From: Sphingomonas sp. Leaf22
GTDB lineage: Bacteria > Pseudomonadota > Alphaproteobacteria > Sphingomonadales > Sphingomonadaceae
DNA length: 51,264 bases
Direction of reading: 5' to 3'
Assembly (NCBI RefSeq): GCF_001421715.1
Contig: NZ_LMKP01000017.1
Location: 1-51,264, forward strand
The position numbers and the translations under genes are program-made. The notes under the pieces were generated by a model. That model saw only the letters and a program-made list of their open reading frames with translations, searched no databases and was not told where the DNA came from. This document shows positions 28,387 through 37,146 of this stretch, piece after piece (positions within the stretch are counted from its first letter, which is position 1; each line of letters opens with the position of its first letter).

Positions 28387-28445
28387 CGTTCGTTCTCCTG
28401 TCGCCGCCCCATGCCGGGACGGTCGATGCTTTTCAAGGACCGGTC

Positions 28446-29090
28446 ATGGGACTTTCCGCCGAACAATTGCGCAGCTCGCTCGACGCGCTGGCGCTGATCG
28501 AGCCGGCGTTCGCGGCGGCGCTGGCCCATGCCGGCTATCCCGAACCGCGCATCCGCGACCGGGGCTATGCGACGCTGCTGCGGACCATCGTCGGGCAGCA
28601 GGTCAGCTACAAGGCGGCGGATGCGGTGTGGGCGAAGCTGGAGGCGGTGCTGGTCGACGCGACCGATCCGGCGCGGATCGCAGCGACCAGCGACGAGGAC
28701 CTGCGCGCGGCCGGGCTGTCGCGGCAGAAGACCGGCTATGCCCGCAGCCTTGCCGAGGAAGTGCTGAGCGGGCGGCTCGACCTCGCCAACCTGCCCGCCG
28801 ACGACGAGGAAGCGATCGTACAACTGGTGCGGATCAAGGGGATCGGGCGGTGGTCGGCCGAAATCTATCTGCTGTTCGCCGAGGGGCGGACCGATGTCTG
28901 GCCGGCGGGCGATCTGGCGGTGCAGGTCGAGATCGGACGGATATTGGGCCTGCCCGAACGGCCGAGCGAGAAGGCGATCCGCGAACTGGCGGAGAAATGG
29001 CGGCCGCATCGCAGCGCCGCGACGGTGTTTGCGTGGCACCATTATATGTTCGATCCGGCCACGCAGTCAGCGAAGAACAGCGCGATTTAG
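28446..29090 (+). CDS. DNA-3-methyladenine glycosylase II family protein (AlkA-like, HhH-GPD)
   Basis: 214 residues: a compact AlkA without the N-terminal fold of the E. coli enzyme. YATLLRTIVGQQVSYKAAD is the conserved entry helix; the helix-hairpin-helix is LVRIKGIGRWSAEIYL and the catalytic Asp lies in VWPAGDLAVQ. It removes alkylated bases in base excision repair. No Fe-S cysteines follow, which separates it from endonuclease III and MutY. ATG with a weak Shine-Dalgarno. A family F repeat lies after the stop. Confidence 0.9.
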   Translation: MGLSAEQLRSSLDALALIEPAFAAALAHAGYPEPRIRDRGYATLLRTIVGQQVSYKAADAVWAKLEAVLVDATDPARIAATSDEDLRAAGLSRQKTGYARSLAEEVLSGRLDLANLPADDEEAIVQLVRIKGIGRWSAEIYLLFAEGRTDVWPAGDLAVQVEIGRILGLPERPSEKAIRELAEKWRPHRSAATVFAWHHYMFDPATQSAKNSAI

Positions 29091-29129
29091 CGCGGCGGCC
29101 AAGGTCCAGCAAAGCTGGACTGAGGCTCA

Positions 29130-29194
29130 AGCCGCGCCCGGCCGGCGGCGCGAAAAGCGCCATCCGACGACACGGGCTTTGCCCGTGGCGGGCC
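29130..29194. repeat. Family F repeat, second copy (single arm)
   Basis: CAAGCCGCGCCCGGCCGGCG continuing to ACGGGCTTTGCCCGTGGCGG, clearly related to 27742-27801. It lies 40 bases after the glycosylase stop. The rest of 29091-29348 also holds TCACAAAAGTCACACTTGCG and other non-coding sequence but no gene. Confidence 0.65.
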
Positions 29195-29348
29195 TTCGAA
29201 AAACCGCGGATTTCCGCCAAAGGTCACAAAAGTCACACTTGCGGGCGTTTCGCCCAAAGTGTGTCGGTCAGGCATCGAAGACAGGACTGTCAAAGAGCCT
29301 GACCGACCATGGCAGGTCGGGCGGCTGTAGGACAGCGCCCCGCGCCGG

Positions 29349-29858
29349 TCACGGCATCGCGACGACCATCACGGTCAGCACCGCCGGTTCAATGCCGGCG
29401 ATCTGCAGCAGGTGGCGGCCGGGCTGGAGGTCGAAGTCGACCATCTTGCGGATCGTCGAGCAGGCCGGGCCATGGCCGTGCGCCACGGAAGCCACCACCG
29501 TCGTCCCGCGCAGCACATCGATCCATGCCCCCGCCCCGAGCGCGACGCGGTAGCGCCCCGCCCTGGTCACGGTGAAGGCAAGGACGCCGCCATGGGTGCC
29601 GGGTTTTCCGGGCTTCGCCGGCGGTGCCGCGTAGGCGAGGCGCGACGCCGGGAGCAACGTCGCGGTAACCGCCGTGCCGATCGTCAGCGCGGCCGGCCGG
29701 GCCGCATCGGCGCTGGCCGTGACAGACACCGGACGCCGCCAGCCGTCCATGCCGGCGGGCAGCGCCACCGGGGTCGCCGGGCAGTCCGTTGCAGGTGCCG
29801 CCTGTGGCGTGGCGAGCAGGAGAAGGGTGGCAAGCAACATGGTCGTCCCCTGAACCAA
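29349..29858 (-). CDS. Exported protein of unknown function
   Basis: 169 residues from the ATG at 29858, or 163 from the internal ATG at 29840, which starts more directly with the signal peptide (MLLATLLLLATPQAAPA). The mature part is beta-rich with two cysteines. Notable text includes TRAGRYRVALGAGAWIDVL and VASVAHGHGPACSTIRKMVD. I recall similar short sphingomonad proteins being named homogentisate 1,2-dioxygenase; this protein is far too short for that enzyme and shows none of its metal ligands, so such a name should not be used. It probably folds as a small periplasmic beta domain. Confidence 0.72.
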   Translation of the reverse strand: MVQGTTMLLATLLLLATPQAAPATDCPATPVALPAGMDGWRRPVSVTASADAARPAALTIGTAVTATLLPASRLAYAAPPAKPGKPGTHGGVLAFTVTRAGRYRVALGAGAWIDVLRGTTVVASVAHGHGPACSTIRKMVDFDLQPGRHLLQIAGIEPAVLTVMVVAMP

Positions 29859-30148
29859 CGCGTTTTTCGTAGGATAGCGACCTTCGGCAAGATCGCCCCC
29901 CGTTCCGACCAGCCTATCTCGGTCGTGCTGTCGGGTCTATCATCGACCTGCAACAGCCGACCCCGCACCTGCTGGCAAGGAAATCCAGCCGGAAACTCGG
30001 TCGGGGTGCAGAACGGTCGCTGCGGAACAGGTCCGGGATGACGCGGACCATCGCAGTGGTTCGCTACCGTCGCGGGTCCGCGAGGCGTGCGCCTTTCGCG
30101 GCATCGGTCGGGTGCTGTAGCGCGGCGGTCGGTGGGTAGACCGCAAAT

Positions 30149-30463
30149 CTACCGCCCCGCCCACCAATCGGCATAGGGCGTGTTCTCCACCTTGTGCCGG
30201 TTATAGTCGGGTGCGCCGTCGTCCCACCAGACCGGGCCACGTTCGCCCAACGCCACCTTCGCCGCATCGACCGCCTTGCGCGCCGTCGCCACCGCCGTGT
30301 CGTCGCCCGCGCGTTTGCCGGCCCCTACCGCCCGCCGCGCGTCCATCAGGTCGTGGACCAGCCGGTCGCGTTCGCCCTTTGACAGGTCCGGCCGGGTCGC
30401 GCGCCACACCACGCCGTCGACCACGATATAGCGGCCATCGGGCGTGCGGGGCGGGTCGGTCAT
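30149..30463 (-). CDS. Small conserved hypothetical protein
   Basis: 104 residues, soluble and charged. It opens with TPDGRYIVVDGVVWRATRPD, a Tyr/Trp-containing motif I associate with an alphaproteobacterial family of unknown role, followed by a helical stretch rich in Arg/Ala/Lys and an aromatic end (VWWDDGAPDYNRHK, YADWWAGR). Its ATG overlaps the recN stop (ATGA), so it is translated with recN and may serve in the same process. The 290 bases beyond its stop, before the exported protein gene, hold no gene I can see. Confidence 0.78.
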   Translation of the reverse strand: MTDPPRTPDGRYIVVDGVVWRATRPDLSKGERDRLVHDLMDARRAVGAGKRAGDDTAVATARKAVDAAKVALGERGPVWWDDGAPDYNRHKVENTPYADWWAGR

Positions 30464-32124
30464 GCCGGTTCGATCAGGCGCCGGGCCTGTGCGCGGGCTT
30501 CGTCGGTGATTTCCGCACCGGAAAGCATCCGCGCGATTTCCTCGCGGCGTTCGTCACTGGACAGCGGGCGGACGCCGGTGCGGGTGACGATGCCGTCATG
30601 CGCCTTCGCGATCAGCAGGTGGCGGTCGCCGCGCGCCGCGACCTGCGGACTGTGGGTGACGACCAGCAACTGCGTCGCGCGCGACAGGCGGTGGAGCCGG
30701 TCACCGATCGCCGAGGCGACCGCGCCGCCGACGCCACGGTCGATTTCGTCGAAGATCATCGTCGCCGCCCCGCCCTCTTCAGCCAGCGCGACCTTCAGCG
30801 CGAGGATGAAGCGCGACAATTCGCCGCCGCTCGCGATCTTGGCGAGCGGGGCGAAGGGCGCGCCGGGGTTGGTCGAGATTTCGAATTCCACCCGGTCGCG
30901 GCCCGACGACGACCATTGGCCTTCGTCGAGATCGGCGACGACGGTGCGAAACCGCGCGGCGTCGAGTTTCAGCGGGGCGAGTTCGCCCGCCACCGCCGCG
31001 TCGAGCCGCGTCGCCGCTTCGGTGCGGGCGGCGTGGACGCGATCGGCCTGCGCCAGATAGGCCGCGCGTGCAGTCGCAACCGCCGCCTCCAACTTGCCGA
31101 TGCCGGCCTCACCCGATTCGAGCAGCGCCAGCCGCGCGGCGAGGTCGTCGGCGAGCGTGGCGAGGTCGTCGGGCTGGACCCGGTGCTTGCGCGCCATCGC
31201 CCGCAGCGCGAACAGCCGCGCCTCGTCGTCCTCCAGCGCGCCGGCGTCGAACGCCAGCGCATCGGTGGCGTCGCGCAACGCGGTTTCGGCGGCTTCGGCC
31301 TCGACCAGCGCGCGATCGACGGCGGCGAGCGATTCGGTCAGCGCCGGATGCGCTTCGGATATGCGTTCGAGCGCGCGTGCCGCCTGTCGCAGCACCGACA
31401 GCGCGCCATTGGGACCGTCGAGCCGTTCCTCGACCTGGGCCAAGTCGCCCGCGACCTTTTCGGCGCGCTGCATCGACCGGCGGCGTTCGGCGAGCGCCTC
31501 TTCCTCGCCCGTTTCGGGGGCGAGCGCGGTCAGTTCGCCGACGGCATGTTCGAGCCAGTCGCGGTCGCGCTGCGCCACCTCGATCTCCGCCAGCGCGACG
31601 CCGCGCGCCGCCTCCGCATCGCGCCAGTCGCGATAGGTGCGGGTCAGCGGCCCGGTATCGATCCGGCCGAACCCGTCGAGCAGCGCGCGGTGGCCGCGCG
31701 GGTTGAGCAGGCCGCGGTCGTCGTGCTGGCCGTGAATCTCGACCAGATGCGGGGCGAGATCGCGCAGCAATCCGGCGGATGCGGGCTGATCATTGACGAA
31801 GCCGCGGCTGCCGCCATCGGCCTTGACGATGCGGCGGATGATGAGCGGTTCGCCGGGTTCGAGGTCGAGGCCGTTATCGTCGAACAGCCGCGCGACCGGG
31901 CCGTCCTGTGCCGGGGCGGCGAAGATCGCGGTCACCGCCGCCTGTTTCGCACCATGCCGGACCAGCGCGGTATCGCCGCGCGCGCCGAGCGCGAGGCCGA
32001 GCGCGTCGAGCAGGATCGATTTGCCCGCGCCGGTTTCCCCGGTCAGCACGCCGAGGCCGCCGACGAAGTCGAGGTCGAGTGCCTCGATCAGCACCACGTC
32101 ACGAATGGAAAGCGCCGTCAGCAT
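30460..32124 (-). CDS. recN: DNA repair protein RecN
   Basis: 554 residues, an SMC-like ATPase acting in double-strand break repair. Walker A GETGAGKSILLDALGLALG near residue 30, the RHGAKQ element, long coiled coils in the centre (many Ala/Glu/Arg heptads), the ABC signature LAKIASGGELSRFILALKVA and Walker B TMIFDEIDRGVGG, then LLVVTHSPQVAARGD. The ATG at 32124 has GGAGG six bases before it; the longer frame to 32214 is not protein-like. It follows bamD on the same strand, with repeats between, and overlaps the small protein gene at its 3' end. Confidence 0.95.
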   Translation of the reverse strand: MLTALSIRDVVLIEALDLDFVGGLGVLTGETGAGKSILLDALGLALGARGDTALVRHGAKQAAVTAIFAAPAQDGPVARLFDDNGLDLEPGEPLIIRRIVKADGGSRGFVNDQPASAGLLRDLAPHLVEIHGQHDDRGLLNPRGHRALLDGFGRIDTGPLTRTYRDWRDAEAARGVALAEIEVAQRDRDWLEHAVGELTALAPETGEEEALAERRRSMQRAEKVAGDLAQVEERLDGPNGALSVLRQAARALERISEAHPALTESLAAVDRALVEAEAAETALRDATDALAFDAGALEDDEARLFALRAMARKHRVQPDDLATLADDLAARLALLESGEAGIGKLEAAVATARAAYLAQADRVHAARTEAATRLDAAVAGELAPLKLDAARFRTVVADLDEGQWSSSGRDRVEFEISTNPGAPFAPLAKIASGGELSRFILALKVALAEEGGAATMIFDEIDRGVGGAVASAIGDRLHRLSRATQLLVVTHSPQVAARGDRHLLIAKAHDGIVTRTGVRPLSSDERREEIARMLSGAEITDEARAQARRLIEPA

Positions 32125-32276
32125 CGCGCCCTCCTTACCCGTGGAACAGCCGGAGAACAAACCCCTTCGTGAGGGTCGGTGCGGGTTTGGGGTCGGTGAT
32201 AGGGGGACCGCCAAAATTATCTCGTCACCCCGGACGTGATCGATACCATTGCGAAAGTCCCGACCCCTCCCCCTGT

Positions 32277-32364
32277 CGTACCCCCGCGTCGGCGGTCGTC
32301 CAGGGTTTCAAACGCAAGCCGTTGTTCTGCTTGGCTCTGGCCCCCCGCCTGCGCGGGGGTACGG
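32277..32364. repeat. Family C inverted repeat, copy 1
   Basis: CGTACCCCCGCG at the left, CTGCGCGGGGGTACGG at the right, with the inner GCTCTGG. The spacer contains ACGCAAGCCGTTGTT, which is shared with copy 4 at 51075-51158. To its left, GTCACCCCGGACGTGATC and TTGCGAAAGTC also recur at other family C copies. Confidence 0.8.
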
Positions 32365-32403
32365 TTAGCTTGCGGCTATGATTACGACTTTCGCAGAGGT
32401 TTC

Positions 32404-32474
32404 GACTTGATCCGGGGTCCCGCTTATCCAGCAGTCGAAACATCAGCGGGACCCCGGGGCAAGCCCGGGGTGCC
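32404..32474. repeat. Family B inverted repeat, copy 3 (partial)
   Basis: GACTTGATCCGGGGTCCCGC with the inverse AGCGGGACCCCGGGGCAAGC, spaced by about 22 bases. It lies 38 bases past the bamD stop. With the family C element, it fills the 388-base gap between bamD and recN; no gene is present there. Confidence 0.8.
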
Positions 32475-32512
32475 GATCGCGTGCGGCTTCCCGAATGCCG
32501 CGAATCGCCCGG

Positions 32513-33511
32513 TCAGTTGCGCGGGGTGCCGGCCGGTCCGCCGGGGCTGCCCCCCGATGCGCCGGTGGTCGGGCCGGTCAGCGATCCGGTGACTGGCCCC
32601 GGCGTGGTCGCGGGCGGAGCCGGCGGGTTGATCTTCGCGTCCGGCGTATCCTCGGCCGGCTCGACGGTCACGGTGCCGACCGGCGGCGGGGCCGGGTCGG
32701 CATATTTGACCGGGATCGGCTTGGGCGGCGGCGGCGTCCGGTCGTTGATGAGGTCGTAGGCCCGCTTGTACCAGTCGGTGCCTGGATAGTTGGCACCGAG
32801 CACGGCGGCCGACTTCTTCGCCTCACCCGGCACGCCGAGCGCCAGATAGGTTTCGGTCAGGCGCATCAGCGCCTCGGGCGCGTGCGTCGTCGTCTGATAC
32901 TGATCGACGACCGCGCGGAAGCGCATCGATGCGCCGAGCCACTGGCCGCGCTGCTGATAGAAGCGACCGATCTCCATCTCCTTGCCCGCAAGGTGATCGC
33001 GAACGAGGTCGAGCTTCAGCCGGGCATCGGCGGCATAGGCAGTATTGGGGTAGCGGCGCGACAATTCGCCCAGCGCGTCCATCGCCTGCATCGTGATCTT
33101 CTGATCGCGGGTCACGTCGCTGATCTGTTCGTAATAGGACAGCGCGATCAGATAATAGGCATAGGGCGCATCACGGTTGCCGGGATGGACCGACAGGAAA
33201 CGCTGCGCGCCGGCGATCGACTTCGTATAGTCGCCTTCGAGATAATAGCTGAACGCCCCCATCAGCTGCGCACGGCGCGCCCAGATCGAATAGGGGTGCT
33301 GGCGCTCCACCTCGTCGAACAGGGCCGCCGCTACCTTATACTGCTGGCGGTCGAGCCGGCCCTTCGCAGCGGTGTACAGCGTGCCCACGTCGCGGGCGAC
33401 ATAGGGCAGGTCGCGGCCGGCACCGGCGCCGCCACGGGCACAGGCGGAAAGGCCGACGCCGGCGAAAGCGACGAGGATGAGCGCGGATGCGAGGGAAGAT
33501 ACGGTACGCAT
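32513..33511 (-). CDS. bamD: Outer membrane protein assembly factor BamD (lipoprotein)
   Basis: 332 residues. Lipobox LSAC with Cys24 as the lipidated residue. Five TPR-like repeats follow, with the family text AAALFDEVERQHPYSIWARRAQLM, YLEGDYTKSIAGAQRFLSVH and YYLIALSYYEQISDVTRDQ. It acts in the BAM complex that inserts beta-barrel proteins. The last 75 residues are a low-complexity Pro/Gly/Thr tail (PPPPKPIPVKYAD...GGSPGGPAGTPRN) beyond the usual fold. The frame is open to 33619, but the lipobox fixes the start at 33511. Divergent from manA, sharing a 128-base promoter region. Confidence 0.94.
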   Translation of the reverse strand: MRTVSSLASALILVAFAGVGLSACARGGAGAGRDLPYVARDVGTLYTAAKGRLDRQQYKVAAALFDEVERQHPYSIWARRAQLMGAFSYYLEGDYTKSIAGAQRFLSVHPGNRDAPYAYYLIALSYYEQISDVTRDQKITMQAMDALGELSRRYPNTAYAADARLKLDLVRDHLAGKEMEIGRFYQQRGQWLGASMRFRAVVDQYQTTTHAPEALMRLTETYLALGVPGEAKKSAAVLGANYPGTDWYKRAYDLINDRTPPPPKPIPVKYADPAPPPVGTVTVEPAEDTPDAKINPPAPPATTPGPVTGSLTGPTTGASGGSPGGPAGTPRN

Positions 33512-33639
33512 GGGCGACGCTTCTACTGCGCAAGGGGTAGCGCGAACAGTCCCTTTCGCGCGTTGGCCGGGGGTAGCGTAACCCCGGCGTTTCGCGCATG
33601 GGGTGCGCGACTCTTTCAACGCTGATCCGGAGCGTGTTC

Positions 33640-34464
33640 ATGCCCGTTACCAAGCTCGAAATGCACCGCGTCGAAAAGCCGTGGGGCCGCCACCACCTCG
33701 GCTTCGGTTTCGCAGACCAGCCGGCGGACCGCGATCCGGTCGGCGAAATCTGGTACAAGACGCCGGGCGACGACACCCCCGACCTGCTGGTCAAATATCT
33801 GTTTACGTCGGAAAAACTGTCGGTGCAGGTCCATCCCGACGACAAGCAGGCCCAGGCCCGCGGGCTGCCGCGCGGCAAGGACGAATGCTGGACGCTACTC
33901 GCGGCGCAAGCCGATTCGACGATCGCGCTGGGTACGCTCGAACCGATGACCGCCGAACAGCTGCGCGATGCGGCGCTGGACGGGTCGATCGAGCAGAAGC
34001 TGGACTGGAAGCCGGTACAGGCCGGCGATTTCTTTTACGCGAAGTCGGGCACGGTCCATGCGATCGGCGCGGGCATCACGCTGATCGAGATCCAGCAGAA
34101 TTCGGAAACGACCTATCGGCTGTACGATTATGGCCGTCCGCGCGAACTGCATCTGGAAGACGGGGTCGCGGTGTCCGACGCGCGGCCGTTCGTGGCACCG
34201 GCCGCGCCGGGCAAGATCGCCGAGGATCGCAGCATCCTGGTCGACGGGCCGAAATTCGTGCTGGAACGCTGGACCGGTGGTGCGCGCACGGTGACGGTGC
34301 CGGCCGGGGTCAAGGGCTGGTTCGTGCCGGTAACGGGCAAGGGCAGCGCCGACGGCGTCGCATGGGCGGCGGGCGACTGCCTGACGTTCGAGGGACAAGT
34401 TACCGTCAACGCCGACGAAGATTCCGACCTGCTCTTCGCCTATCCGGGCGAACAGTATAGCTGA
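33640..34464 (+). CDS. manA: Class I mannose-6-phosphate isomerase
   Basis: 274 residues, the short alphaproteobacterial form. It interconverts mannose-6-phosphate and fructose-6-phosphate and so supplies mannose for surface polysaccharides. Zinc site text: SVQVHPDDKQAQARG, GKDECWTLL and GTVHAIGAGITLIEIQQNS; ETTYRLYDYGRPRELH follows. ATG at 33640. It is next to bamD but on the other strand. After the stop there is a perfect hairpin at 34479-34496. Confidence 0.92.
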   Translation: MPVTKLEMHRVEKPWGRHHLGFGFADQPADRDPVGEIWYKTPGDDTPDLLVKYLFTSEKLSVQVHPDDKQAQARGLPRGKDECWTLLAAQADSTIALGTLEPMTAEQLRDAALDGSIEQKLDWKPVQAGDFFYAKSGTVHAIGAGITLIEIQQNSETTYRLYDYGRPRELHLEDGVAVSDARPFVAPAAPGKIAEDRSILVDGPKFVLERWTGGARTVTVPAGVKGWFVPVTGKGSADGVAWAAGDCLTFEGQVTVNADEDSDLLFAYPGEQYS

Positions 34465-34478
34465 CCCGAAAGTGAACG

Positions 34479-34496
34479 GAACGTAGTTTTACGTTC
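34479..34496. repeat. Perfect hairpin downstream of manA
   Basis: GAACGTA GTTT TACGTTC: 7-bp perfect arms and a 4-base loop, 14 bases after the manA stop and 61 bases before the next ATG. There is no T-tract after it, so intrinsic termination is doubtful. It could be an operator for the glycine-zipper gene or an mRNA-stabilising hairpin. Confidence 0.55.
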
Positions 34497-34557
34497 ACGC
34501 AACTTGGACACGGGGTACGCCGTTCTGTTTTCCGTCCTCACGGAGTGGAGAAATAAG

Positions 34558-35121
34558 ATGCGTACCCCGATCCTGGCCGCGCTGGTCGCGGCGATTGCGC
34601 TGCCGACCATCGCCGCCGCCCCGGCCATGGCACAGACGCCGCGTCAGGAATATCGCGACGACATTCGCGATGCGCGACGCGACTACCGCCGCGATGTCCG
34701 CCGGGCCGACGACCGTCGCGACGTGCGCCGGGCCGACAACGACTATCGCCGCGACGTGCGCGAGGCGCGCCGCGACCTGCGGCAGAACCAGCGCGACTGG
34801 CGCGGCTATCGCAACTATGACTACAACCGGTTCGAACCGGGCCGGAACCGCTATTTCGCCGACCGCTATTATCGCGACGGCCAATATTACCGGACCCGCG
34901 CGCTGAGCCGCAACGACCGCATCTATCGCGGGCAGGACAATCGCTATTATTGCCGGCGCAGCGACGGCACGACCGGCCTGATCATCGGTGGTCTGGGCGG
35001 CGGCGTGCTCGGCAACGTCATCGCCGGCGGCGATTCGCGGCTGCTCGGCACGCTGATCGGTGGTGGTGCGGGTGCGCTGCTCGGCCGGTCGGTCGATCGC
35101 GGGCAGGTGGTCTGCCGCTGA
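34558..35121 (+). CDS. Exported glycine-zipper protein with Arg/Asp-rich region
   Basis: 187 residues. Signal peptide to about residue 26 (LAALVAAIALPTIAAAPAMA). Then a strongly charged helical part with RRDVRRAD-type repeats (30-80), an aromatic Tyr/Arg part (YNRFEPGRNRYFADRYY), and a C-terminal glycine zipper of two hydrophobic segments, GLIIGGLGGGVLGNVIAGG and LLGTLIGGGAGALLG. This is the 2TM glycine-zipper domain (17 kDa surface antigen type), placing it in the outer membrane or periplasm. GGAG lies before the ATG. Role unknown. Confidence 0.85.
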   Translation: MRTPILAALVAAIALPTIAAAPAMAQTPRQEYRDDIRDARRDYRRDVRRADDRRDVRRADNDYRRDVREARRDLRQNQRDWRGYRNYDYNRFEPGRNRYFADRYYRDGQYYRTRALSRNDRIYRGQDNRYYCRRSDGTTGLIIGGLGGGVLGNVIAGGDSRLLGTLIGGGAGALLGRSVDRGQVVCR

Positions 35122-35133
35122 TCCGCTGAACGA

Positions 35134-36036
35134 CTAGCGGGTGGCCGGGGCGGTGGATTGCCGCCCCGGCCGACGCCCGCCGACGACATAGACGGCGAGC
35201 CCGGCCCAGATCAGGCCGAAACAGGCCAGACGCGTCGGGGTCAACGTCTCGCCGAACACGACGATCGCCAGCAGGAATTGCAGCGACGGCGCGATGAACT
35301 GCAACATGCCCATCGTCGCCAGCCGCAGGCGGCGCGCGGCGGCGGCGAACAGCAGCAGCGGGGCGGTGGTGACCGCGCCGGCCAGCACGAGCTTCGCCGC
35401 CATGCCCGCCCCCTGTTCGAACGCCATCGGCTGTTTACTGCCGAGCCACAGCAGATAGCCGAGCGCGACGGGGGCCAGCAGGGTGGTTTCGACCATCAGT
35501 CCTTCGAGCGCACCGACCGACACCGTCTTGCGGATCAGGCCGTACAGCGCGAAGCTGATCGCCAGACTGAGGCTGATGCCGAGCGCGATCCACGACGATC
35601 CGAACGCGAACAGCGCCACCCCCGCCCCGGCCAGCGCGACCGCAACCCCCTGCGTCCGGTTCATGCGTTCGCCCAGCAGGACGACGCCGAGCAGGACGCT
35701 GAGGAGCGGGTTGAGGAAATAGGCGAGGCTGGCGGCAAGAACCTGCCCGTGCAGGACCGCCCAGACATAGACCAGCCAGTTGATCGCGATGAACGCTGCG
35801 CTGGCGATCAGGTTGGCCAGCGCCTTGCGATCGGCGAATGCGGCGCGCAACTGCGGGCCGCGACGCACGGCGAGGACGATGCCCGCGACCAGCAGCGCCG
35901 ACCACAGCACGCGCTGTGCGACGATCTCGCCCGCGTCGATCGGCCCCAACAGCCGGAAATACAGGGGCAGCAACCCCCATAGCAGATAGGCGCCGACGCC
36001 GAACGCCAGCCCCTGCCGGTCCGCCCCGTCGTTCAC
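35134..36036 (-). CDS. rarD: EamA/RarD family transporter
   Basis: 300 residues with ten hydrophobic segments in two EamA halves. FGVGAYLLWGLLPLYFRLL, AQRVLWSALLV and INWLVYVWAVLHGQVLAASL with YFLNPLLSVLLGVVLLGERM are typical of RarD. It belongs to the drug/metabolite transporter group; E. coli RarD was first linked to chloramphenicol sensitivity, and the natural substrate is not settled. GTG start at 36036. It starts four bases after the stop of the small membrane gene, so both are one transcript. Confidence 0.9.
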   Translation of the reverse strand: MNDGADRQGLAFGVGAYLLWGLLPLYFRLLGPIDAGEIVAQRVLWSALLVAGIVLAVRRGPQLRAAFADRKALANLIASAAFIAINWLVYVWAVLHGQVLAASLAYFLNPLLSVLLGVVLLGERMNRTQGVAVALAGAGVALFAFGSSWIALGISLSLAISFALYGLIRKTVSVGALEGLMVETTLLAPVALGYLLWLGSKQPMAFEQGAGMAAKLVLAGAVTTAPLLLFAAAARRLRLATMGMLQFIAPSLQFLLAIVVFGETLTPTRLACFGLIWAGLAVYVVGGRRPGRQSTAPATR

Positions 36037-36040
36037 CGGA

Positions 36041-36262
36041 TCAGATCAGGCCGCCGGTGAGGAACAGGCGCAGGCCGCTGACGATCAGGATGATAAGGTT
36101 CAGGTTGCGGCCCGACGTCTTCGACGACAACAGCCCGACGACGAAGCCGACCAGCGCGATCGGGAACACGATCCAGTTCATCAGCGAGACGAAGGGAATG
36201 AGTGCCGGGATCGCCAGCACGAGCGCGACGAGGCCGATCAGGATCGAAAAGATGTTCAGCAT
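36041..36262 (-). CDS. Small membrane protein, unknown function
   Basis: 73 residues with two or three hydrophobic segments (LNIFSILIGLVALVLAIPAL, NWIVFPIALVGFVVGLL and LNLIILIVSGLRLFLTGG). The ATG at 36262 starts directly in the first helix; the longer frame to 36349 adds a basic N terminus that looks untranslated. Probably an inner membrane protein of a common small family. It is upstream of rarD with a 4-base gap. Confidence 0.75.
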   Translation of the reverse strand: MLNIFSILIGLVALVLAIPALIPFVSLMNWIVFPIALVGFVVGLLSSKTSGRNLNLIILIVSGLRLFLTGGLI

Positions 36263-36386
36263 GGCACAGGACATGGCCCGCCGCGCCGCGCGGAGCAATG
36301 GCAGCAATGGTTTTTTACAGTAGGGCTGAATCTTAAGGCGCGGGTCCATAGGGTCGCCGCCGATTGTTCACCGGAGCCGCCCGTCG

Positions 36387-37097
36387 ATGATTCGTGCCCT
36401 GCCCCTGACGATCCTGTTGCTGCTGGCCGGATGCGGTGGCGCGAATGATCCCGGCAACAGCCTCGACACGCTGGATGCGCAACTGGCGGGGGCCAATGCG
36501 ACCGATCCGGCGGTGACGGCGGCGTTGCAGGACCAGATCATGGTCGATCCGACCCTGACCGCCCAAGCCAATGGCGATGCGGTGCGCCCGCCCGACCGGC
36601 CGTACAGCGCCGCCGCCCCCGCGCCGACCGTCGCTGCGGGCAGCGCCGCGCCGGAGGAGACGCTGCAATCCGCACCGGCACCGGGAGCGTGCCCGTCGTG
36701 CAGGGGCGGACGCGAGGCGCTGACGCTGGGCGAACTGGCCAGCGTCCAGCGCAGCGGCAACCGGCAATGCGCGAACAAGGTCGGCTATTCGGCGGGCTGG
36801 GCCAATCGCCTGCCCGCCGCCTTCGCGCTGCATCCCGATGCGCGGGTGACCGAAGCGGCGGGGACCGATGCCGATGGTTGCCGGTTGCGGGTGGTCAGCT
36901 TCACGATCGCGCAGCCGGTCGGGCGGATGGTCGACTGGTATTACACGCGCGCGACCAAGGGCGGATATTCGGCGCAGCATCAGGCCGATGGCGACCAGCA
37001 TGTGCTGGGCGGCACGCGCGGCAACGCCGCCTATGCGGTGTTCCTGTCGCCCGAGGGACAGGGCACGTCGGTCGACCTGATCGTCGACGGCGGCTGA
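36387..37097 (+). CDS. Putative lipoprotein of unknown function
   Basis: 236 residues. The signal peptide ends in the lipobox LLAGC (Cys16). A low-complexity Ala/Pro linker follows to about residue 95. Then a globular part has CPSC, a cysteine pair (QCANKVGY and GCRLRVVSF), and a domain with VGRMVDWYYTRATKGGYSAQ. I do not recognise the family, though the last part has a plausible fold with two predicted strands. CGGAG lies upstream of the ATG. Confidence 0.78.
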   Translation: MIRALPLTILLLLAGCGGANDPGNSLDTLDAQLAGANATDPAVTAALQDQIMVDPTLTAQANGDAVRPPDRPYSAAAPAPTVAAGSAAPEETLQSAPAPGACPSCRGGREALTLGELASVQRSGNRQCANKVGYSAGWANRLPAAFALHPDARVTEAAGTDADGCRLRVVSFTIAQPVGRMVDWYYTRATKGGYSAQHQADGDQHVLGGTRGNAAYAVFLSPEGQGTSVDLIVDGG

Positions 37098-37146
37098 TCT
37101 TTACGGGCGATGGCCGGCTCCCTATTTCGTTGCGGAGGGGAAACAT

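Noticed and set aside
29349..29858. Naming the exported protein homogentisate 1,2-dioxygenase
   Set aside because: It is far too short for that enzyme and lacks its metal-binding residues.
30211..32172. Plus-strand open frame of 653 codons over recN
   Set aside because: Antisense shadow of recN with biased composition and no recognisable domain.
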